From: Mantis religiosa
Lineage: Eukaryota > Arthropoda > Insecta > Mantodea > Mantidae
Direction: 5' to 3'
NCBI GenBank assembly: GCA_030765055.1
Contig: CM060947.1
Span: 103,555,862 to 103,619,861, forward strand
DNA: 64,000 bases
Shown: piece by piece, positions 58,963 through 64,000 of the stretch
Numbering within the stretch: position 1 is the stretch's first letter
Layout of the letters: every line of letters starts with the position of its first letter
Position numbers and translations under genes: made by a program
The notes under the pieces: model-generated
The model's input: only the letters and a program-made list of their open reading frames with translations
Database searches by the model: none
What the model was told of the DNA's origin: nothing

Positions 58963-59560
58963 TTATTCTAATGCTCTATGCACTTGGAAACATTTCCATT
59001 CGTCTTCTAGCCTCCCAATATAATTGTCCACTCGGTTTATTAGTGTAATTTTGAGTGCAGTGCATATCCCAAGGTGGTCCCAGTCCAGGATTACATTCTC
59101 ACTACACAGCATGCAGTTGAGTGTGGGAAAAAGCTTCATTCGATGGAGATGCTCTGCCAGACAATGATGTCGCGTTATCCTCCGGAATGCAGCCACAGCT
59201 TCACTCTGTGGTAGCTCTGGTATTGCTCTTCTGTTTGGGACTACATCCATCCCCTGTTTTTCATGCACCGTTTTATTTATTGTGTCTGACCTTTCGGCTT
59301 TGAACGAAGATTTTATTTTGAGTTTTGTCGAATGAAAAGATAAAGGTATTGTCTTGCAGTTTATGATTTTGGAACCCCTTTTTTGCCAAGTGATCTGCTT
59401 CTTCATTCCCCTTTACCCCAATATGGGAAGGGATCCATTGGAAGGCTATGTGACTACCCAAACGCTTTAATTTTGCAAGGAGATTCCTAATTTCAATAAC
59501 TTTTGGATTTATTGCATATTTAGTGTTTGTTATTGCTTGAATATCCGAGCTTGTTTAAAT
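58963..59560 (-). pseudogene. Jockey/I-type LINE: RNase H and C-terminal region
   Basis: Reading leftward from 59560: SSDIQAITNTK, then IEIRNLLAKLKRLGSHIAFQ and WIPSHIGVKGNEEADHLAKK. This is the RNase H C-terminal motif with the catalytic-site Asp of EEAD. After a frameshift near 59290 come IPELPQSEAVAAFRRITRHH, CLAEHLHRMKLFPTLNCMLC and DWDHLGICTAL, the cysteine/histidine tail of I/jockey-type LINEs. Dead copy. Confidence 0.85.
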
Positions 59561-59564
59561 GAAT

Positions 59565-60475
59565 CTGTTCTTACATAGTTGAGAAAGTGTAAAAAAGATA
59601 AAATATAAAAAAATAAAGACAAAAGACAAAAGAGCATGTAATAGCGCAATTTGATAGTTTAAGGACGTATGGATCAACATTTTACTATTGACTAACAACT
59701 GAAAATTACGTCATCACTGCCCAACTTTGGATCTGTTCCTGATTGGACTGAAGGCTCTGGCACAGCACTAGCGCTATTGGTTGCATCAGTAAGAAACATT
59801 AGAAACAGGGTAATCCCCGGGGGCATGACCACATGACCATACACATTCTTTTAGAGCTATCAAAACACATCTCTAACTAAACCACCACTATCTAACCATC
59901 ATCCCTTAAATAAAAAATCCATCCTTATGCCAGTAAGGGAGGTAGTCGAAGGAGCCTCCTTTGCGGAGGAGGATTCCCCTTCAACGACACCTCTGTGCTG
60001 TGTGGGGGCATGACTTCAACTCAGTGGTGAGCGAAGCTAAGAGGCGAGAGTGTCGCTTCACCTCAAAAGTAATAGAGGTATTAGGGGCGCCGTTTAGTGT
60101 CATCCAACTTTTCGGTTTATTCTAAATTCTATATATCATGCTGTTTGGGTGAGCATTAATTCTGAATTATTCTAAAGTTTTGTTTCGCAAACACTTCCGG
60201 TGTGGCATTTAGCTGTCAGACTAAATTCTAAATGAGTCCGACTGTCCGACTAAATGGGTAAAATTTAAATTGGAATAGTTGTAAGGGATTGGAACAAAAC
60301 TAAAAGCATACTTCTTTATGTAATTTTTATACTTGAAAAGAATTATTAACTACTTAAAATTGCATTTGTCATCTCCTGATTTCACTCTCTCGTTACACAT
60401 GGGATAGGCACAAAACACAAACAACGTATCACGTTAGAAAGTGCTCAACGTTGTACCTGCTGGTATCTGTTACTT
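59565..60475. other. Between LINE fragments: unassigned
   Basis: Mostly unassigned. A GC-rich patch at 59930-60010 has a hairpin, GAGCCTCCTTTGCGGAGGAG. It may be internal sequence of a deleted LINE. Confidence 0.35.
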
Positions 60476-60479
60476 TGGC

Positions 60480-61330
60480 TGTGATCTTGGTGTAATTCAC
60501 TCTTTCTGCAATTACCCCATTTAAGCATTGGACCTAGAGACGGAAGGCTAACGAATACGCAAGAGCTTTCGAACTTCCAAGGACACCTTATCTCTTACTC
60601 GAATCTCTTGGATCGTTTTTCCTCCATTACATGGGGACATTATCTGGAGTTACATGAATGATTACCTCTGTAGTTAACACATCTTGCAGGTGTAGTACAT
60701 ATATCACCATGCTTGACTTCCCCACAGTCAACGCAGGTAATCATTCGTGTGACCAAATCGCTGACATTTGTAGCACCTCAATGGATTGGGTATATAGCTT
60801 CAACAGCTTCATACCTTGCCTTAATCCTTTGCGGGAGATCTACCCGATCATTTAAGAAACAGGGTACGAGAGGACACCAGTTCGCCTCGTTCTTTGCGGT
60901 GTGCTCGATATACATGGGCCACACCTTTTTCCACCAAATTTTGCTGAATCTTCTCACTGGACATACCATCCAATTCGCTGATATTTACAGCACCACACGA
61001 GGAGTTCAGAGACCTATGCATTTCAACACGCACCGGATAACTTGTGAGCATATTGGCTTTCATAATTCTCGCAGCCTGTGCCGTTGAAACAACTTCGACC
61101 AGCAGCGTGCCATTGCGAGATCGTATACATGACTTAATCGGACAGCAATATTATCTAAACCCTTCTGTAGTCAAATTCTGGCCTTTCTCATTGTTGTTAA
61201 TGAATAAGTGGTGAGGATCACAAGATTCTGCTACTTCTTTTCCATTGCTTTTTTTCTGCCAAAGCGACAATATCCTCCACCATCGCAAACGTCTGCGATG
61301 GCGTGTTCACATCCTGGCACCACCTCGGCT
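60480..61330 (-). pseudogene. LINE ORF1 (gag-like), second copy
   Basis: Colinear with 28878-30440 but more decayed. It includes MKANMLTSYPVRVEMHRSLN, SSCGAVNISELDGMSSEKIQ and, further left, remnants of the cysteine knuckle region. Stops and deletions are frequent. Confidence 0.78.
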
Positions 61331-61735
61331 TAGGTGGGTGACCTGGCCTGGACCTTGCTCACTTCAGGACCGCACCTCTCAATGTAAAGACGAAGGGAGC
61401 CAATCGGCTTCAGGAGTGTATCAGCTCATGCAATAGCCCCTCCCTTTATCAGCGGATACGAACATAGTCCTACATTATAACCAAAGAATGGGAGTTACGT
61501 GTTGCCCAGTCACCCCTGCGCTTCTCCGCGCTAGGTATCCATCAGACTTGTGTTCAGGGATGTAAATGTTTATGGGTCAAAATTGTATGTGGACCAAAGT
61601 TGTTTGGGAGTTTGGCATACACTCTCTCACCACTAAGAAGCACCCAATCGGGAGATTTGGCTCGAGATCCCGGGATCACCAATCCCGTACCTACCACAGT
61701 AGGCCCCTGGGGGTGTCGGAGTTAAGACCTCAGTT
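61331..61735 (-). mobile_element. LINE 5' UTR, second copy
   Basis: Matches 30441-30850, for example GAGATTTGGCTCGAGATCCC, GGGATCACCAATCCCGTACC and CTACCACAGTAGGCCCCTGG. Confidence 0.75.
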
Positions 61736-61739
61736 TCTA

Positions 61740-62190
61740 CTTATTACGCTTTTACCAGACCTAGGTGATCATTTTGCTTTACAAGTAATGCTTTCAAAAT
61801 GTGTATTTTTGGTAAGTTTATCGAGTATAATTTGTGGTTACATTAGTTTTCCTAAATATACATCTTGACGTTCTGGATTTTTACCTACCTACCGTTTCCT
61901 ACAGCAAAGAAAGTCCAGGGGAATGAGGTGGAGGGGTAGACACAGGGGGGGTTACCCTGCCTGGTAGTTGTTTATGACCCTCGGGTGAGTTCAGTTACAG
62001 CCCATTTGAAAACATTCTGACGTCTTATAGTTTTGTGAAGAAATCTCAGTTTTGGCACACTGAGTGAATAGAGCGCATGTTTTTCAACGGTTCTATTCCT
62101 GGTGTAGCATATATTTTCTGTCACACACATCCACTGTTCTTGTCGCACTGTGTAAGAGTTTCTGTGAGGAACTTTCTTTGCGTTGGCGAA
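61740..62190. other. Upstream region: nothing recognised
   Basis: No supported feature. Confidence 0.35.
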
Positions 62191-62193
62191 CAG

Positions 62194-62246
62194 TACCTAG
62201 CTACCTAGCTAGCTACCTACCTACCTACCTACCTACCTACCTACCT
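62194..62246. repeat. (CTAC)n tandem repeat
   Basis: CTACCTACCTACCTACCTAC, with TAGC variants at its left edge. Confidence 0.95.
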
Positions 62247-62249
62247 AAA

Positions 62250-63680
62250 TGCCTACCTATCGGATATTTCGCAGCATACAGATTTACTTTGCTCCCAGCG
62301 GATGGCTATACGTCATCGATGTCTCGTCCCTCTTGATAGGTCTTTGAATAACGTGTTAGCGTTAGGAGTCGAAGGAGAATTGGCACACTATTAATGGACC
62401 CATTACTTCCATCCTCAAGGCTAAAGAGACGCAGTGATTTGCCGGTGGAGAGTCAGTGGGTGCATATTGTTGGTACATTAGTATGTTGATTATTTTCAGG
62501 CCTTCTTCTTGAAGTAATACCGCTCGATGGTATCAGGAAGAAGGCTCGCACGGCGGTTTTAGTTCATGAGATTCCAACTCTCTCGATGGGTCTCTTTGTT
62601 CCCCTCCTACTTACAAACATGCACACAAGCACCCGTATACATGTCCGATGCTATACATGCATGCGGCCTTTTTAACCCTGAATCATTTATTATTGAGCAT
62701 ATAAACACTTTTTACGAAGGCGCCTTGCTTTCTTTACTGTACTTGTACTGTAATGTACATATTTCGTTATGGGTATAAAGGAAACGATGGCAGTAAAATG
62801 TTGAAGTACTGCGCGCTATATTGCCTCAAAATTTCCACCCTTTCCATGTATTATGAGAAAAATGTTAATAGTACTTAAAAGAAAGGATAAAATATTTAAC
62901 AATTTGAAATACTAATAACGATATGTTGGAAATCGATTAGATCACAGCTTTTTCCTGCGATTTTGTTTATTCGCTTAACATTTATCAGTTACAGAATATC
63001 AGATATACAAAATTCCTTCCAGATGAAGAGCATTTCACAGAAGGTTCCCAGAAAATCCAAAGTAACACATTTTATTTGCATTAAAATAGCTTTAAAATAT
63101 TGTACTTTACTCAAAATTGTTGAAAGCCAAATTTAGAAAAAAAAAAAATAGAAAACTGACCCACTTAACGGAAGTTTGGGTTGGGAGATTTTCTTAAAAG
63201 GCTCCTGTCGAACCGTTTAAACATGCTGTGTTTAAATAGCAAATTTAGTGTTTATTTGATTATTCATAAGACTTCTTTTTTGCGTATATGTGGAGCCCCA
63301 AAAAGGAACCACCAATTTGTAGTCAAGCAACATCGAACTTTCCGTTTTTGACTAATACCGTTTTACATACATACCACGGACCTTTCTATAAACTAAATAT
63401 ATAAATGAAATCCTAAGACCTGCATTAATTGTAAGATATCGGTATCGAAATTTTGGGTTGAATGCTATAATTCCTGTTTTCTCTACTTTTTAATTTTATC
63501 CATTCCTGTAAATCAGTTACAATAGAAGCAACATAACTGTTTCCAGTCGTATTGCAAACGTGAGGAAGAGGCACACTTTGCGTAGGTATTGTTTAATCGA
63601 GAAAAAATTGTTTTATTATCACTTTTCATAACATTGTACAATGGAGAGGTGGGAGAGGCTTGAGTTTTGGTAGGGGAGAA
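62250..63680. other. Right end: nothing recognised
   Basis: No repeat family, tRNA-like or coding signal could be supported. Confidence 0.35.
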
Positions 63681-63684
63681 ATTG

Positions 63685-63685
63685 G

Positions 63686-63719
<34 letters not shown>
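63685..63719. repeat. (GA)n followed by a G run
   Basis: GAGAGAGA to 63710, then nine or ten G. Confidence 0.95.
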
Positions 63720-64000
63720 ATGGGAGAGACAGGTAGAGATAAGAGATAGATGTACGGTGAGCAAACGAGACTTTCAGGCGAAACAGTGAGATTGCGATAG
63801 AATAAATGAATACATAAATAATAAATAAATCCTTCAACGCAATAACGCTAACAGACAGACCTGTCGGTTCTGCCATTTAATTAAACAAATTAAAACATTA
63901 ATAAATGTTAAGGTTCACAAGTCATCGTATTTTGTTATGACTCATCAAGTTTTTGTTTCCTCCACCAAATTTTGACGTCTTTGCTTGTTAATGTATCGAT

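Overview
This is a eukaryotic window, most likely from an insect or other arthropod with a large, repeat-rich genome. It is AT-rich. One host gene is split into small exons by introns of 0.5-17 kb. The rest is mostly decayed LINEs, tRNA-derived SINEs, DNA transposon remnants and very long microsatellites. Nothing prokaryotic was seen. I cannot name the species; a polyneopteran insect is a guess from the large introns and the Tc1, jockey and SINE content.

The host gene lies on the minus strand and runs right to left from about 50.4 kb past the left edge. I joined nine coding exons by reading frame and splice phase: 50368-50344, 33229-33086, 23866-23765, 22001-21732, 17918-17793, 17278-17179, 10921-10876, 4864-4741 and 242-42. 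Together they encode about 379 residues of an SLC7-family light-chain amino acid transporter, closest to b(0,+)AT (SLC7A9-like). It has the GSGIF substrate motif, the cysteine that in the family bonds to an SLC3 heavy chain, and the GREGH and LTPAP motifs. The last roughly 110-130 residues lie off the left end. Two points are unusual. Intron 2 needs a GC-AG splice site, and exon 7 (46 nt) is one base longer than the reading frame allows.

Introns 8 and 7 (0.2-10.9 kb) hold a broken mariner, a MITE with 42-bp inverted ends, a LINE 3' fragment and a Tigger/pogo transposase. The Tigger polyglutamate codons have expanded into a (GAA)n tract that contains a 1000-N assembly gap. Intron 6 (10.9-17.2 kb) holds a 2.8-kb antisense LINE, a SINE and a 59-bp mini-retroposon. 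Intron 4 holds a complete but mutated Tc1 element (18262-19679, TA flanked). Intron 2 (23.9-33.1 kb) holds SINEs, a jockey reverse transcriptase fragment joined to a tRNA-Glu-like half, a LINE ORF1 and an 810-bp ATT array.

Intron 1 (33.2-50.3 kb) holds a hAT fragment, a 658-bp AAT array, a Harbinger derivative with two nested sets of inverted ends, several SINEs, an inverted pair of an unclassified 0.6-0.7-kb repeat, and the second copy of the 59-bp mini-retroposon. Upstream of the first coding exon (50.4-64 kb) are clustered SINEs, one with a 420-bp ATT tail and clear target duplications, a palindromic SINE, LINE fragments and a TA-flanked DNA element.

The most notable mobile-element signals are a fold-back SINE family, in which two inverted tRNA-like arms are flanked by target duplications, and the pair of 59-bp mini-retroposons that share the same 5' end. 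All identifications come from reading the sequence; no database search was run.
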